Source: Tetragenococcus solitarius NBRC 100494
GTDB taxonomy: Bacteria > Bacillota > Bacilli > Lactobacillales > Enterococcaceae
Assembly (NCBI RefSeq): GCF_001544195.1
Contig: NZ_BCPY01000004.1
Coordinates: 1 to 64,000 of the forward strand
Reading direction: 5' to 3'
DNA: 64,000 nt
Made by a program: the position numbers and the translations under genes
Shown here: positions 44,289-53,522 of the stretch, piece by piece
How positions within the stretch are numbered: the stretch's first letter is position 1
How the letters are laid out: each line of letters starts with the position of its first letter
Notes under the pieces: model-generated
Databases searched by the model: none
Told to the model about the DNA's origin: nothing
What the model saw: only the letters and a program-made list of their open reading frames with translations

Positions 44289-45205
44289 AAAAAATAAAAA
44301 ATTTGATTTTATTTTTAGGTGGACTACTTTTACTGGCTGGTTGTTCTTTTCCTGGCTTAGCTTCCAATCAATCAGAAGATACAGTGGCAATTACTGGTGG
44401 TATCACTACTGAATCACAAATTTTAGCAAGTATGGTCGCCGATATGGTTGAACATTATACTGATAAACAAACAACTATTATCAATAACTTAGGAACAACC
44501 AACATTAATCATGAAGCAATGATGAATGGCGATGCAGATATCTCGTCTACCCGCTATACTGGAACAGACGTTGCTTCAACATTACTTTTACCACCAGAAA
44601 AAGATCCAGCTAAAGCGTTAAAACTTGTCCAAAAAGAATTTAAAGAAAGATACAACCAAGACTGGCTAGCTTCATATGGTTTTGACAATACTTATGTTTT
44701 CTTAGTGCGTAAAGACACAGCTGAAAAATACAACTTAAAAACAGTCAGCGATCTTAAAGATGTTGCTGGTGAGTTAAAAGTGGGAGCTGACCGAGCGTGG
44801 ATGACGCGCGAAGGTGATGGCTACCCAGGATTTACAAAAGAGTATGGATTTAAATTTGATTCCATTTATCCGATGCAAATTGGTTTAGTTTATGACGCTG
44901 TAGCAGCTCACCGTATGGATGTCGTACTAGGTTATTCAACAGATGGCCGAATTGCAAGTTATGATCTTGTCATGTTGGAAGATGATCGACAATATTTCCC
45001 ACCGTATGATGCATCTCCTATTATAAATGACGAATTAGCCCAAAGAGACCCAGAAGTAAAAGATGCTCTTGGTCGGCTTGCTGGAAAGATTGATACAGAA
45101 ACCATGCAGAAACTAAACTATCAATCAGACAATAACTTAGTCGAACCATCGATTGTAGCTGAACGTTTCTTAGAACAACACAATTATTTTGAAGATGAGG
45201 AGTGA
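44285..45205 (+). CDS. opuCC: OpuC-type osmolyte-binding lipoprotein
   Basis: 306 residues. The signal peptide NLILFLGGLLLLAGC has a lipobox LAGC (Cys at about 20), so the protein is lipid anchored outside the membrane. The OpuAC/QAT-type binding domain has GGITTESQILASMVADMVEHY, TRYTGTDVAS, VGADRAWMTREGDGYPGF and IGLVYDAVAAHRMDVVLGYSTDGRI. It delivers quaternary ammonium solutes to the two permeases. Coupled to opuCB by a 4-nt overlap; opuCD starts 6 bp later. Confidence 0.93.
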   Translation: MKKIKNLILFLGGLLLLAGCSFPGLASNQSEDTVAITGGITTESQILASMVADMVEHYTDKQTTIINNLGTTNINHEAMMNGDADISSTRYTGTDVASTLLLPPEKDPAKALKLVQKEFKERYNQDWLASYGFDNTYVFLVRKDTAEKYNLKTVSDLKDVAGELKVGADRAWMTREGDGYPGFTKEYGFKFDSIYPMQIGLVYDAVAAHRMDVVLGYSTDGRIASYDLVMLEDDRQYFPPYDASPIINDELAQRDPEVKDALGRLAGKIDTETMQKLNYQSDNNLVEPSIVAERFLEQHNYFEDEE

Positions 45206-45211
45206 TGGAAA

Positions 45212-45883
45212 ATGGATATGAGTCAAATGAACTTAGTGCAGCAATTTATTTATTACTTTCAAGAAAATGGAAGTTACGTTTTCTCTCAATTTGTTCGTCA
45301 CTTCTTAATCTCAATTTATGGAGTGATATTTGCTGCGATAATTGGTATTCCAATCGGAATTATCATTGCAAGACGTACCACTTTAGCTAGCTGGGTCGTT
45401 CGAGTTGCCAATATTATTCAAACAGTTCCTCAATTAGCTATGGTGTCTATCTTGATGTTTGCTTTTGGTCTAGGTGTCAACGTCGTCATCATTACCGTAT
45501 TTCTATATTCTTTATTACCGATTATAAAAAATACGTATACAGGAATGACGCAAGTAGATAAAAACGTCCTAGATGTCGGAAAAGGTATGGGAATGACCGC
45601 ATGGCAACGCCTCTTTATGATTGAATTGCCTTTAGCCATTTCTGTTATTATGGCGGGATTAAGAAATGCTCTAGTGGTGGCCATTGGAATTACTGCGATT
45701 GGTACCTTTGTAGGCGCTGGTGGCCTAGGAGATATTATTGTCCGCGGAACCAATGCTACTGATGGTGCTGCGATTATTTTAGCCGGAGCTTTACCGACTG
45801 CTCTAATGTCAATTTTAACAGACTGGCTATTAGGAATGATCGAACAACGTTTAGACCCATCCAGTCGTACTAGCAAAAGTTAA
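45212..45883 (+). CDS. opuCD: OpuC-type osmolyte ABC transporter, permease
   Basis: 223 residues, a paralogue of opuCB with five to six spans. The EAA-like loop is DVGKGMGMTAWQRLFMIELPLAISVIMAG, followed by GTFVGAGGLGDIIVRGTNATDG. It is the second permease of the importer. The start MDMSQMN follows GGAGTGATGG. It ends before a strong bidirectional terminator shared with proC. Confidence 0.93.
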   Translation: MDMSQMNLVQQFIYYFQENGSYVFSQFVRHFLISIYGVIFAAIIGIPIGIIIARRTTLASWVVRVANIIQTVPQLAMVSILMFAFGLGVNVVIITVFLYSLLPIIKNTYTGMTQVDKNVLDVGKGMGMTAWQRLFMIELPLAISVIMAGLRNALVVAIGITAIGTFVGAGGLGDIIVRGTNATDGAAIILAGALPTALMSILTDWLLGMIEQRLDPSSRTSKS

Positions 45884-45914
45884 ATACGATTTTAAAAGCA
45901 AGTAAGCAAAAAAT

Positions 45915-45957
45915 GGACGTTACACATATTTTCTTTACGGAAAACTGTGTAACGTCC
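45915..45957. terminator. Bidirectional terminator between opuCD and proC
   Basis: Perfect 12-bp inverted repeat GGACGTTACACA / TGTGTAACGTCC (45915-45926 with 45946-45957), with A-run before and TTTTTATTTTT after. Confidence 0.9.
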
Positions 45958-45962
45958 TATTT

Positions 45963-46784
45963 TTATTTTTCTTCGCTCATCTGACGATTTTTTTGGGCAG
46001 CAGCTTCAACTGCCTTTATCACACTTGCACGAAAATTACTCATTTCTAGAGATTGAACAGCTGCAATGGTGGTTCCCTTAGGAGAAGTTACCATATCTTT
46101 TAGTTCAGCTGGATGTTTTCCAGTTTCTTCTACCATTTTAGCTGCCCCTAACACTGCTTGGGCTGCAAATTCATATGCATCATTTCGCGATAAACCTTGC
46201 GCAACAGCACCATCAGCCAACGCTTCAATAAACAAGTAAACATAGGCCGGTGCCGAACCAGAAACGCCTACAACTGCATCAATAAGCTGTTCAGAAACAA
46301 CTTTGGCTTTCCCAAATTTGTTAAAGACCTCTAGCACAAGCTGTACTTCTTCTTTAGTAGTAAGATTATTGGGCGAAATAGATGACATTGCCTGATTAAC
46401 CATTGCCGGTGTATTGGGTATAGCTCGAATAATTTTATGTGGTCCTGTTAAGTCTGTAATTTGCCTGATACTTATGCCAGCAGCCAGTGAAACAAGTACA
46501 TGTTCTTCTCGTAAATACTTTTTCACTTGAGGAAGGATTTGTGTTAACACTGCTGGTTTCACTGCTAAAATAACTAAATCGCTTTTTTCAAATAAATCTT
46601 TCTCATTTAAAATCGGCTGAATACCGTATTCCTCTTCAAGCTTTTGCAAAGTAGGTTCATAGCGATGATTATAAACATAAATTTCTTCTTTTTTATAAAA
46701 CCCTGAACTAATAAGGCCAGCAATAATAGCCTGCGCCATGTTTCCTGCTCCGTAAAAACTAATCGTATGTGTCACTTTCTTCAC
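45963..46784 (-). CDS. proC: Pyrroline-5-carboxylate reductase
   Basis: 273 residues. The N-terminal Rossmann motif is SFYGAGNMAQAIIAGL, and the C-terminal signature is VVGVSGSAPAYVYLFIEALADGAVAQGLSR, followed by SPKGTTIAAVQSLE. It reduces pyrroline-5-carboxylate to proline with NAD(P)H, the last step of proline synthesis; proline is also a compatible solute. Last gene of a minus-strand run that starts at acpS. Its start overlaps the small membrane protein gene by 4 nt. Confidence 0.95.
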   Translation of the reverse strand: MKKVTHTISFYGAGNMAQAIIAGLISSGFYKKEEIYVYNHRYEPTLQKLEEEYGIQPILNEKDLFEKSDLVILAVKPAVLTQILPQVKKYLREEHVLVSLAAGISIRQITDLTGPHKIIRAIPNTPAMVNQAMSSISPNNLTTKEEVQLVLEVFNKFGKAKVVSEQLIDAVVGVSGSAPAYVYLFIEALADGAVAQGLSRNDAYEFAAQAVLGAAKMVEETGKHPAELKDMVTSPKGTTIAAVQSLEMSNFRASVIKAVEAAAQKNRQMSEEK

Positions 46785-47071
46785 TCCTTTGTTTTAAACG
46801 ATAATACTTTTCCTTCTTCAGCATGTAAATACCCTCTTTGTGGTACTTGTAAACGTAAATATAATGAAAAATCTAGTTCGAGGATAATTTCTTTTTCTCC
46901 TTGCTGAAAAATCCCATAAAATTTTCCTAAATCTTCCGCCTTTTTCTTTGTCACTAGTAAATAATAGCCGCGAATTATTTGCTTGTTTGCTTTAAGTAAA
47001 AATCGTTGAATCTTTTTATAAATAAACAACAATAATAGACCCACTGTGAGAGTGACAACAAGATAACCCAA
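46781..47071 (-). CDS. Small single-span membrane protein, DUF2500-like
   Basis: 96 residues, function unknown. One N-terminal membrane span (about residues 3-18) and a short basic segment lead to a beta-rich domain with KFYGIFQQGEKEIILELD and QVPQRGYLHAEEGKVLSF. The latter pattern, with a G-x-L...GxxLxF ending, resembles DUF2500-type proteins. Sandwiched between mazF (17 bp away) and proC (4-nt overlap), it is surely translated with them. Confidence 0.65.
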   Translation of the reverse strand: MGYLVVTLTVGLLLLFIYKKIQRFLLKANKQIIRGYYLLVTKKKAEDLGKFYGIFQQGEKEIILELDFSLYLRLQVPQRGYLHAEEGKVLSFKTKE

Positions 47072-47088
47072 GTTTTCACCTGCTTTTT

Positions 47089-47469
47089 TTATGTACTGAG
47101 CCCTTTTTCATTCACAACAACGTCGATGCCCACACTGATTTTTAATGCTTCATTGGCCTTTTCCATCGTTTCCTCTTCTAATACACAGACTCTTTCCTTG
47201 AGCCGTGTTTTATCAATCGTTCGAATCTGCTCTAGTAAAATTACCGAGTCTTTATCTAACCCTTTGGGCGTTTTCTCAATATCAATGTGTGTAGGTAATT
47301 TTGATTTTTCCATTTTTGCTGTTACAGCAGCGACAATGACAGTCGGGCTAAAATAATTTCCCAAATCATTGGAAATAACTAGAACAGGACGGACACCTCC
47401 TTGTTCAGAACCTACAATTGGAGATAAATCTGCATAATAAATCTCTCCTCGTTTTATCATAGACATCAT
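47089..47469 (-). CDS. mazF: MazF/NdoA-type endoribonuclease toxin
   Basis: About 126 residues from ATG 47469, which overlaps the alr stop (ATGA). The PemK/MazF fold is shown by [45 protein letters not shown] and [10 protein letters not shown], closely matching Bacillus NdoA. It cleaves single-stranded RNA at a short motif. In Bacillus the antitoxin gene ndoAI lies between alr and ndoA. Here alr and mazF overlap and no antitoxin frame is found on either side. ATG 47460 (MIKRGE) is an alternative start. Confidence 0.92.
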   Translation of the reverse strand: MMSMIKRGEIYYADLSPIVGSEQGGVRPVLVISNDLGNYFSPTVIVAAVTAKMEKSKLPTHIDIEKTPKGLDKDSVILLEQIRTIDKTRLKERVCVLEEETMEKANEALKISVGIDVVVNEKGLST

Positions 47470-48581
47470 CTCTTTCCTACATATTCTCTTGGTACACGTC
47501 TTGAAATTAAGCAAGCCACTTCATAATTAATCGTGCCTTCATATGTAGCGACATCTTGCAAAGTAATTTCTTTTGTCCCTTGTTTTCCGACTAAAGTCAC
47601 TTTCGTACCTTCTGCTATTTTCCTTGGTAAACGTACCATAATTTGATCCATACAGACACGACCAACAACTTCACAAGCTTCTTCTTCTATTAGTACATGA
47701 AATCCTTGCATTCTGCGAGTATACCCATCTGCGTAACCAATTGGTATGGTAGCAATCCATTCCTCTTGGCTTGTCTCATAAGTTTTCCCATAACCAATCC
47801 CGTACCCCTTAGGCAGCTTTTTGGTTTGCACAATTTCAGACACTAAAGAAAGAGCTGGTTGTAAGGGATAAGTTGGCTTAAGAGCAGTTCCTGACGGATT
47901 CAAGCCATACATTGCTATGCCTAAACGTACCATATTACCGACATCGTGATGCCACATTGCAGTTGCACTATTAGCAGTATGAATATATTTAGGCTGGTAA
48001 GGTAATGATGCTAATATCTCATTGAAACATTGACTTTGCGCCTGAAAATATTGTGTATCCGCTTGGTCAGCTGTGGAAAAGTGAGTGAAAATTCCTTCCC
48101 AATGGAAATGTTCATTTTTTTCAATCACTTTTATCGCTTGGTTCACTTCTTCAGAGCTTAAAAAACCGATCCGTCCCATGCCAGTATCAGCCTTTATATG
48201 TATACGAAGCACTAAAGATGTATTTGCTAAGTAACTAGCAGCTTCTTTTAACCAACTGATTTCGGCTACGGGTACAGATAGATTATAAACAGCCGCTAAT
48301 TTTGCATCTGCTGGCGCGATAAGTCCTAAAATAAGGATTGGTTGTGTAAACCCACTATGTCGCAGCTCCAGTGCCTCATCAAGGGTAGCAGTGCAAAGGC
48401 CTTGTACTCCTGCTTGTAAAGCAGCTTTGGCCACAGGGATTGCTCCGTGTCCATAACCATCTGCTTTAACCACGGCAAAAATTTCCTTGTCTGCATGTCG
48501 CTTTTTTTCTTGCGCTATGTTTTGTCGAATCGCATCCAAATCAACCACAGCTTTTGTTGGACGATGATACGAAGTAGTCAA
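47466..48581 (-). CDS. alr: Alanine racemase
   Basis: 371 residues, fold III PLP enzyme. The Schiff-base lysine is in [12 protein letters not shown] (K39 region). The C-terminal tyrosine base is in [11 protein letters not shown], and the [12 protein letters not shown] and [14 protein letters not shown] blocks are diagnostic. It supplies D-alanine for peptidoglycan and teichoic acids. The order acpS-alr-mazF is conserved in Bacilli. It starts 21 bp after acpS. Confidence 0.97.
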   Translation of the reverse strand: MTTSYHRPTKAVVDLDAIRQNIAQEKKRHADKEIFAVVKADGYGHGAIPVAKAALQAGVQGLCTATLDEALELRHSGFTQPILILGLIAPADAKLAAVYNLSVPVAEISWLKEAASYLANTSLVLRIHIKADTGMGRIGFLSSEEVNQAIKVIEKNEHFHWEGIFTHFSTADQADTQYFQAQSQCFNEILASLPYQPKYIHTANSATAMWHHDVGNMVRLGIAMYGLNPSGTALKPTYPLQPALSLVSEIVQTKKLPKGYGIGYGKTYETSQEEWIATIPIGYADGYTRRMQGFHVLIEEEACEVVGRVCMDQIMVRLPRKIAEGTKVTLVGKQGTKEITLQDVATYEGTINYEVACLISRRVPREYVGKR

Positions 48582-48602
48582 TACCTTTTCCTTCTTTCTA
48601 TC

Positions 48603-48956
48603 CTATCTCTCCAAAATAATTTGTGCTAAAGCCAGCTCATCTGTATGAGTAATGGAGACAAATACTTTCCCTTTTTCAAAGGGGGAAGCAGTCACCATGG
48701 GGGCTCCAACTGAGTTAGGCAAAATTTCAATTTCTTGAAAGGAAACCTTCCCTATGCCTGTTCCCCAAGCTTTTGAGAAAGCCTCTTTGCAGGCATAACG
48801 GCCACCTAAAAACTCAACCTGACGCTTAACACTTAGTTGTGAAAATATTTCTTCTTCCTTTTTCGTTAGAATACGATTGATTAGTTTTGGCTTTTTGTTA
48901 ATCATCGTTTGAATACGAACTAATTCAACAGCGTCTAACCCGATACCATAAATCAT
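48603..48956 (-). CDS. acpS: Holo-[acyl-carrier-protein] synthase
   Basis: 117 residues from ATG 48956 (MIYGIGLDAVEL). Key residues are the Asp of GIGLDAVELVRI and the Glu and Lys of GRYACKEAFSKAWG, which bind Mg-CoA and transfer 4'-phosphopantetheine to ACP. The 38-codon extension upstream includes the cshA terminator palindrome and was rejected. The gene leads the acpS-alr-mazF-small protein-proC run. Confidence 0.95.
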   Translation of the reverse strand: MIYGIGLDAVELVRIQTMINKKPKLINRILTKKEEEIFSQLSVKRQVEFLGGRYACKEAFSKAWGTGIGKVSFQEIEILPNSVGAPMVTASPFEKGKVFVSITHTDELALAQIILER

Positions 48957-49035
48957 CTTATTTACTCTTTTCTTAGAATTTACACTTATTTTATCAAATT
49001 TTTTTGAAAAACTATAGAAAATTTGTGCCAAAACA

Positions 49036-49074
49036 AAAAAATGATTGAGAAATTTAAATTTCTCAATCATTTTT
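49036..49074 (-). terminator. Terminator after cshA
   Basis: An essentially perfect palindrome of about 38 bp (AAAAATGATTGAGAAATTT and its complement, centred at 49054/49055), just after the cshA stop at 49077 and 80 bp before acpS. Confidence 0.85.
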
Positions 49075-49076
49075 GC

Positions 49077-50591
49077 TTAGCTTTTGCCATTTCGGATAAC
49101 AAAATCTTGTTTCTTTTCATTTCCCCGACGGCTTTTCTTAGAATAGCTATTTTTGTTGCCTTGGTTGTTATTATTCTTTTTATGGTAATCTTTGTTGCTC
49201 TTGCGCCGATTTCCATTATTATTACGGTCCCGTGAATAATTCTTACGACGTCCTTTATTTTGCTTACCTTTAGGCAATGGACGTTCTGGTGTAATTTTAA
49301 CCGGTACTAGATCAGCTGGATCTTTGGCTAAGGTTTTCAACAACAAGGCAGCTAAATCTTGAGCTGAATAACGCTCTAACAATTGTTCAGCATCTTTTGC
49401 GTATTTATCCAAACCATTTTCAGCCATTTTTTCATCGATCAAATCAACTGCTTGTGTGATTTGGCCTTTCAAAGCTTCCTTATCAGAAGGTGGACGCATT
49501 GGCGTCATACGTTTTTTCGTCAAATTTTCGATTACATGCAGATAGTTCATTTCATTTGGTGTGACAAAAGTAACTGATATCCCACTTTTCCCAGCGCGTC
49601 CTGTCCGTCCGATACGATGAACATAACTTTCTGGATCTTGCGGAATATCGTAATTATATACGTGGGTTACACCAGAAATATCCAACCCTCTAGCTGCAAC
49701 ATCGGTAGCAACTAAGATATCTAATTGACCATTTTTAAATGAACGCAAAACACTCATTCGTTTTTGTTGAGAAAGGTCACCATGGATTCCTTCTGCTTTA
49801 TAGCCACGTGCTTCCAAGCCGTGGGCTATTTCATCAACGCGACGCTTTGTACGACCAAAAATAAGCGTTAATTCTGGTAATTGGACATCGAAAAGACGAG
49901 TCATAATATCAAATTTCTCATAGTCTTTTGCCCGCACATAATATTGATCAATCGAATCGGCCGTCATTTCTTTCGCTTTGATTCGAACATGATGCGGATC
50001 TTCCATAAATTTCACACCAATATTTTTGATTTCCTTAGGCATAGTGGCTGAAAATAATAAAGTTTGCCGTTTTTCAGGGACTTGGGCAATAATTTTTTCG
50101 ATATCTTCTAAAAAGCCCATATTTAGCATTTCATCCGCTTCATCTAGCACTAATGTTTCCACCGTAGCTAGCTTCAATGTTCGACGATTAATATGGTCAA
50201 GCATGCGACCCGGCGTTCCTACAACAATTTGTGGATTATCCTTTAATTGGCGGATTTGCCGTCCAATATCAGCACCACCATAAACGGCTTGCACACGAAT
50301 TTTTTTCTCTTTACCTAACCGGAACAGTTCTTCTTGTGTTTGAATCGCTAATTCACGTGTTGGTGAAATGACTAATCCTTGAATCTGTTTTTTCTTAGGA
50401 TCAATTTTATCTAACATTGGCAAGCCAAAGGCAGCTGTTTTCCCCGTTCCTGTTTGCGCTTGTCCAATAACATCTTTTCCTTCCATCGCTAATGGAATGG
50501 TTTCTTCTTGAATCGGTGTTGCTTCTTCAAACCCGATTTTTTGTACAGCATCTAATAAATCCTGCGACAAATTTAATTCTTTAAATTTCAA
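49077..50591 (-). CDS. cshA: DEAD-box RNA helicase CshA
   Basis: 504 residues from TTG 50591 ([10 protein letters not shown]), after GGGGAG. Q motif [14 protein letters not shown], Walker [11 protein letters not shown], motif [15 protein letters not shown] motif SATMPK and motif [10 protein letters not shown] are present. The C-terminal 80 residues are a low-complexity Lys/Arg/Asn-rich tail typical of CshA/CshB and RNA degradosome association. ATG 50633 could extend the frame by 14 codons, but it lies in a hairpin (ATGAGAA/TTCTCAT, about 50614-50635) and upstream of the SD. A promoter at 50883-50911 probably serves it. Confidence 0.94.
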   Translation of the reverse strand: MKFKELNLSQDLLDAVQKIGFEEATPIQEETIPLAMEGKDVIGQAQTGTGKTAAFGLPMLDKIDPKKKQIQGLVISPTRELAIQTQEELFRLGKEKKIRVQAVYGGADIGRQIRQLKDNPQIVVGTPGRMLDHINRRTLKLATVETLVLDEADEMLNMGFLEDIEKIIAQVPEKRQTLLFSATMPKEIKNIGVKFMEDPHHVRIKAKEMTADSIDQYYVRAKDYEKFDIMTRLFDVQLPELTLIFGRTKRRVDEIAHGLEARGYKAEGIHGDLSQQKRMSVLRSFKNGQLDILVATDVAARGLDISGVTHVYNYDIPQDPESYVHRIGRTGRAGKSGISVTFVTPNEMNYLHVIENLTKKRMTPMRPPSDKEALKGQITQAVDLIDEKMAENGLDKYAKDAEQLLERYSAQDLAALLLKTLAKDPADLVPVKITPERPLPKGKQNKGRRKNYSRDRNNNGNRRKSNKDYHKKNNNNQGNKNSYSKKSRRGNEKKQDFVIRNGKS

Positions 50592-50740
50592 ATAATTCTC
50601 CCCTTTAAAAATATGAGAAATAAATTTTCTCATTTTTATGAAGCGTCAAATTTTTTCTGCGATAATTTAACTTTTGTCCCTGAATAAAAAGTTAAAAGTA
50701 TCGTTTCTACCGAAAAACCGCTTCTTGAAGGCATTAGAAA

Positions 50741-50778
50741 AGGCTAGGACAAAACCCGTTCTTTTTTTGTCTTAGCCT
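50741..50778 (-). terminator. Hairpin with T-tract between murF and cshA
   Basis: AGGCTAGGACAAAA (50741-50754) pairs with TTTTGTCTTAGCCT (50765-50778), one wobble. The minus-strand transcript continues CCTTTTC. It can end the murF transcript or attenuate the transcript from the promoter at 50883-50911. Confidence 0.75.
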
Positions 50779-50882
50779 CATTTGAATTTATTCTGACGAA
50801 TTTTACTATTTTCGAACCTATAAAAAGGTAGCGTTGTTTATCAGTTATTTCAATATATACTTCATCTTTCGGCACATTCACT

Positions 50883-50911
50883 ATTATAGCACAGTTTGAA
50901 ACTTTCAGCAA
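50883..50911 (-). promoter_or_regulatory. Promoter between murF and cshA
   Basis: TTGCTG (complement of 50906-50911) and a perfect TATAAT (complement of 50883-50888), spacing 17 bp. Transcription would start near 50876 and run about 100 nt before meeting the hairpin at 50778-50741. Confidence 0.65.
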
Positions 50912-50927
50912 GTTTGCAAATCTCATT

Positions 50928-52271
50928 TCATTCTTCTTGTAAGGCGCTAATCACTTCGGATAATCCCATACCATTACTTCCTTTTAAAAGCACAGAGTCT
51001 TGTGGCTTTATATCCTTTTTGACCGCCTCTATTAATTCTTGTTTATGATCTTTATTAAAATAATAAACCTGTTTATAATTATCTTTTAAAGCTAGGTACA
51101 AGTTTTTCATTTCTGAACCAAATAAATAGACTTCTGCAAAGCGGTTATCAATATGCTGTGCCATCTGGATGTGCATCTGTTTTGACTCTTTTCCTAGTTC
51201 AAGCATATCTGCCAACACTAAAATTTTTCTGCCAGTCAGTGGTAATTCAGCAAAACTATCTAATACCAACCCCATTGCAGTAGGATTTGCGTTATAGACA
51301 TCGCTCAAAATATCCGCCCCATTATAAGCCTTACTCCACTGAGTACGGTCTTTGGTCAGCTGAAAGTTTTTTAAGCCCATTGCAATCTCTTGGTCGTCTA
51401 AGCCAAAGTAACGACCGAAACTATAGGCAACTAAAGCATTTTTTACATTATAGCTGCCAATGACTGGAATCAAAAACTTCTGTTTTCCGATGATAAATTC
51501 AGTGCTGTTTTTGCTAACGTTTAACACTTGAGCTTGTACCATTCCCTCTGTTAAACCAAAAGTAACCACCTTTTGTTCTAGAGGACGAGTAAGTGGTCGC
51601 AATAGAGGTTCATCTGCAGGAATAAATAAAATTCCCTCTTTTTTTAGTCCTGCTGTAATTTCCATTTTACCTTGAGCAATCCCTTGCCTTGAGCCTAAGT
51701 TTTCAATGTGGGCTTCGCCAATTAAAGTAATCGCTGCTGCGTCTGGCTTTCCAATATGAGAAAGTCGTGTTAAATCTCCCGCATGATCCATCCCCATTTC
51801 CAGTATTAAAACTTCGGTTGTTTCAGGCATGTGTAAGATGGTATAAGGAAGTCCTAAATCATTATTATAGTTTCCTTGCGTTTTATACGTTTGATATTTT
51901 TGTGCCAAAACGGCTTCTGTCATATCTTTAGTCGTTGTTTTTCCATTACTTCCTGTAATTGCCACCACTTTAGGGGCAACTTTTTGCCGATAGAAACTCG
52001 CTAATTGCTGAAAAGCCTTGATAGTATCTGCGACAGGAAAAACAAATAAATCTTTGGGAGCTTCAGACAAATTTTTACTCCAAAGTGTTGCTACTGCGCC
52101 GTTTTCTTTTGCTTGACTGATAAATTCGTGTCCATCTCGCCTTCCTTTTAACGGAACAAAAAGACCTCCATCAGTGATTTTTCTGCTATCAAATTCGATA
52201 TTTGTAATCGTTTGTTCGCTCTTTTGTCCTGTTCCTAAAACTTCTGCAATTTCTTTAATCGTTAAACTCAT
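50928..52271 (-). CDS. murF: UDP-N-acetylmuramoyl-tripeptide--D-alanyl-D-alanine ligase
   Basis: 447 residues, Mur ligase family. ATP-binding VVAITGSNGKTTTKDM, the central ILEMGMDHAGDL and IGEAHIENLGSRQGIAQGK, and SDVYNANPTAM are diagnostic for MurF. It adds D-Ala-D-Ala to the UDP-MurNAc tripeptide. It follows ddl, the enzyme that makes its dipeptide substrate, by 89 bp with a terminator-like hairpin between. AAGGAG lies before the ATG. Confidence 0.97.
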   Translation of the reverse strand: MSLTIKEIAEVLGTGQKSEQTITNIEFDSRKITDGGLFVPLKGRRDGHEFISQAKENGAVATLWSKNLSEAPKDLFVFPVADTIKAFQQLASFYRQKVAPKVVAITGSNGKTTTKDMTEAVLAQKYQTYKTQGNYNNDLGLPYTILHMPETTEVLILEMGMDHAGDLTRLSHIGKPDAAAITLIGEAHIENLGSRQGIAQGKMEITAGLKKEGILFIPADEPLLRPLTRPLEQKVVTFGLTEGMVQAQVLNVSKNSTEFIIGKQKFLIPVIGSYNVKNALVAYSFGRYFGLDDQEIAMGLKNFQLTKDRTQWSKAYNGADILSDVYNANPTAMGLVLDSFAELPLTGRKILVLADMLELGKESKQMHIQMAQHIDNRFAEVYLFGSEMKNLYLALKDNYKQVYYFNKDHKQELIEAVKKDIKPQDSVLLKGSNGMGLSEVISALQEE

Positions 52272-52315
52272 ATTCTCTCCTTGGGTTATTTCGCATTTTT
52301 TGCATTTATAAATAC

Positions 52316-52355
52316 AAAAAACAAGGCACTACAAACTATCTGTACGCCTTGTTTT
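52316..52355 (-). terminator. Hairpin terminator between ddl and murF
   Basis: AAAACAAGGC and GCCTTGTTTT arms (about 52317-52326 with 52346-52355) separated by an 18-nt loop; T-rich continuation on the minus strand. Confidence 0.8.
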
Positions 52356-52360
52356 GTTTT

Positions 52361-53425
52361 TTATTCGCTTACGTCTACACGCAATTTTTTCTTTTGATTG
52401 TACTGATTCAAGCCAAGTTGAATCAGTTCTTCGATCAAATCTCCGTAAGGTAATCCCGTTTTTTCCCATAAAGAAGGGTACATACTAAATTGGGTAAAAC
52501 CAGGCATCGTATTTAATTCGTTTAAAAATAATTCGTTTTTATTCGTTAAGAAGAAATCACAACGACTCAAACCTCTACCGCCTAAAGTTGTGTAAGCTAT
52601 TGTGGCATATTCACGCGCCTTTTGTTGAACTTCTTCAGGAATCTGTGCTGGAATCTGCATTTTAATATTATTATCAATATATTTTGAATTATAGTCATAG
52701 AAGGCAACTTCTTTGACTATTTCACCTGGCAAAGTTGTCCGCACGTCCTCGTTACCTAAAATAGCAACTTCAATTTCACGCGCTTCAATACTTTGTTCAA
52801 TGACTACGCGCGAGTCATATCGATAAGCTTCAATCAATGCCTCTTGTAGTTCTTTTCGATCGTTAGCTTTGGTTATCCCTACGCTAGAACCCATATTTGC
52901 GGGTTTTACAAACATTGGATAAAGTAAGGTCCCTTCGCACTGCTCAAAAATCTTTTTCGGATTTTCTTTCCACTGACTTTTCAGCACAGGAACATAAGGA
53001 ACTTGTGGGATATCGACTGCGTGCAATATATACTTCGTCATGATTTTGTCCATACTGCTTGCACTAGTCATTACCCCCGCTCCCACATACGGCATATCAA
53101 TCGTTTCAAGAAAGCCCTGAATTGTTCCGTCTTCCCCATTTGGGCCATGAAGAATCGGCAACACAATAGCATCGTCTTCTTTTATATGACAAGGCTGAAT
53201 CACTTGATCTGTGTCGTTTGCATCTTGCCAATGAAGATGAAGTACTTCTTCTGATTCTGGTTTTTCTTTAAGCAAGGGACCTTTGATCCATTGTCCATCT
53301 CTTGTAATATAAACTAACTGAACTTGGTAGTAATTATAATAAACTGCATTTAGTACAGAAAAAGCCGAAAGAATCGACACATCGTGTTCTGCACTTTGTC
53401 CTCCATATAATAAAATAATTTTCAA
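52361..53425 (-). CDS. ddl: D-alanine--D-alanine ligase
   Basis: 354 residues, ATP-grasp. LLYGGQSAEHDVSILSA is the N-terminal signature, LHGPNGEDGTIQGFLE the Ddl core, KPANMGSSVGITKA the phosphate-binding loop and SRCDFFLTNKNELFLNELNTMPGFT the metal-binding end. The omega-loop reads AFYDYNSKYIDNN with Tyr249; in intrinsically vancomycin-resistant lactic bacteria this Tyr is Phe. So the enzyme should make D-Ala-D-Ala, not D-Ala-D-Lac. It stands upstream of murF on the same strand. Confidence 0.97.
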   Translation of the reverse strand: MKIILLYGGQSAEHDVSILSAFSVLNAVYYNYYQVQLVYITRDGQWIKGPLLKEKPESEEVLHLHWQDANDTDQVIQPCHIKEDDAIVLPILHGPNGEDGTIQGFLETIDMPYVGAGVMTSASSMDKIMTKYILHAVDIPQVPYVPVLKSQWKENPKKIFEQCEGTLLYPMFVKPANMGSSVGITKANDRKELQEALIEAYRYDSRVVIEQSIEAREIEVAILGNEDVRTTLPGEIVKEVAFYDYNSKYIDNNIKMQIPAQIPEEVQQKAREYATIAYTTLGGRGLSRCDFFLTNKNELFLNELNTMPGFTQFSMYPSLWEKTGLPYGDLIEELIQLGLNQYNQKKKLRVDVSE

Positions 53426-53522
53426 AGCTTTTCCTCCTGTACTTGAGTATCACTTTTCGTTTATTTCTCATACATTTTAGCACAAAAAATCACTAGCGAA
53501 CATATTTTTTTGTTACACTCTT

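Noticed and set aside
45202-45390. 62-codon frame overlapping the start of opuCD
   Set aside because: Out of frame with the clearly conserved permease; a shadow.
50744-50926. 60-codon frame between murF and cshA on the minus strand
   Set aside because: Its ATG lies upstream of the mapped-looking promoter, there is no SD, and the 3' part is the terminator hairpin itself.
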